Shown piece after piece: positions 62,048-62,342 of a stretch of DNA of 62,342 nucleotides (position 1 is the first letter of the stretch; each line of letters opens with the position of its first letter). This stretch comes from Ruminococcus sp. (GTDB lineage Bacteria > Bacillota > Clostridia > Oscillospirales > Ruminococcaceae): contig SVNR01000010.1 of the NCBI GenBank assembly GCA_015066815.1, positions 1 through 62,342 on the forward strand. The letters are read 5' to 3'. The translations under genes were made by a program, and so were the position numbers. The notes under the pieces were generated by a model. It saw nothing but the letters and a program-made list of their open reading frames with translations, was not told the DNA's origin and did no database searches.

Positions 62048-62342
62048 ATGAAAGAAAAAATCAGAAAAAAAGCAATGTGTCTGTGCCTCATGGCGCTTAT
62101 ATTCGGAGCGGCAGGAGTTTGCAGTACCGATAGTGTCAGAGTATATGCAGATGATGCTTATCTTGATGATAAGGACAAATATCCGCCTTTGCCCCCTTTA
62201 TATCAGCGGGACAAAAATGTAGAAGAGCTTGTTGTATCCTCAGGTGAAGAAAAAATAGAACTTAAGGATTATCCATACTTGAAAAAAGTTACTTTACCCG
62301 AAACGATGAGCGAAATTGTGATAACAGGGTGTCCTTTGCTTG
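62048..62342 (+). CDS. N-terminal part of a secreted LRR-like protein
   Basis: The gene runs off the right edge; 98 codons are visible. ATG 62048 follows GGAGGGG. A signal peptide (~1-36, KKAMCLCLMALIFGAAGVC) is followed by an acidic, proline-containing stretch (YPPLPPLYQRD). The start of an LRR-like unit follows (DYPYLKKVTLPETMSEIVIT). It is 51 bp behind the DUF3810-like gene with no terminator between, so probably cotranscribed. Whether it ends in a dockerin cannot be seen. Confidence 0.75.
   Translation, partial: MKEKIRKKAMCLCLMALIFGAAGVCSTDSVRVYADDAYLDDKDKYPPLPPLYQRDKNVEELVVSSGEEKIELKDYPYLKKVTLPETMSEIVITGCPLL

Overview
The window looks like chromosomal DNA of a low-GC, fibre-degrading anaerobic Firmicute, most likely a Ruminococcus (R. 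flavefaciens/R. albus type). The evidence is four proteins with type I dockerins attached to xylanase, pectinase, CotH or LRR domains, the HrcA/CIRCE heat-shock operon, a T-box in front of thrS, and sigma-A promoters of the TTGACA-17-TATAAT kind almost everywhere. The genus is inference. No transposase, integrase, phage gene or CRISPR array was seen.

Layout. 1-5.9 kb: tail of a CE1 (feruloyl/acetyl-xylan type) esterase, a GntR/YtrA regulator with an ABC exporter (leftward), and a secreted CBM22-GH10 xylanase with dockerin. 5.9-12.8 kb: a large lipoprotein joining an N-terminal repeat region to an extracellular solute-binding domain, a PAS-GGDEF diguanylate cyclase, and a secreted CotH protein with an N-terminal dockerin. 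12.9-20 kb: dnaJ-dnaK-grpE-hrcA with a perfect CIRCE, then polyphosphate kinase. 20-22.4 kb: tRNA-Leu(UAG), two small proteins, and tRNA-Ser(GCU) and tRNA-Ser(UGA). 22.4-31.3 kb: a 1,244-residue PAS/GGDEF/EAL protein, then an operon of rlmB, a P-type-ATPase-like protein lacking the phosphorylation motif, and an LRR lipoprotein. 31.3-37.7 kb: a cluster of TGTKGAAA motifs resembling DnaA boxes, an OGG1-like glycosylase, a LacI-fold/GGDEF protein overlapping an ArsR regulator, an orphan solute-binding lipoprotein and a radical SAM protein. 37.8-45.7 kb: epimerase, O-antigen-ligase-like protein, RNase Y, acetyltransferase and T-box/thrS. 45.8-50.1 kb: a tight operon of FHA protein, PP2C phosphatase, Ser/Thr kinase and a small membrane protein. 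50.4-55.4 kb: a membrane GGDEF/EAL protein and clpB. 55.7-62.3 kb: a dockerin-LRR protein, a CE8-PL9 pectinase with dockerin, a DUF3810-type membrane metallopeptidase-like protein and the start of another secreted LRR-like protein.

How it fits together. The dockerin proteins would be exported and docked on a cellulosome to attack xylan and pectin. Four cyclic-di-GMP proteins, two probably synthesising (9.1 and 32.6 kb) and two probably degrading (22.4 and 50.4 kb), suggest control of surface attachment. The stress genes (hrcA operon, clpB, ppk) and the kinase/phosphatase/FHA set are housekeeping or signalling functions.

The most notable structure not explained by genes is a family of short palindromic repeats with TATAGTGAAC-type ends. 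At least ten copies plus fragments occur, all intergenic. The other leading candidates for something new are the P-type-ATPase-like protein at 27.3-30.1 kb and the DnaA-box-like cluster at 31.4-31.5 kb.
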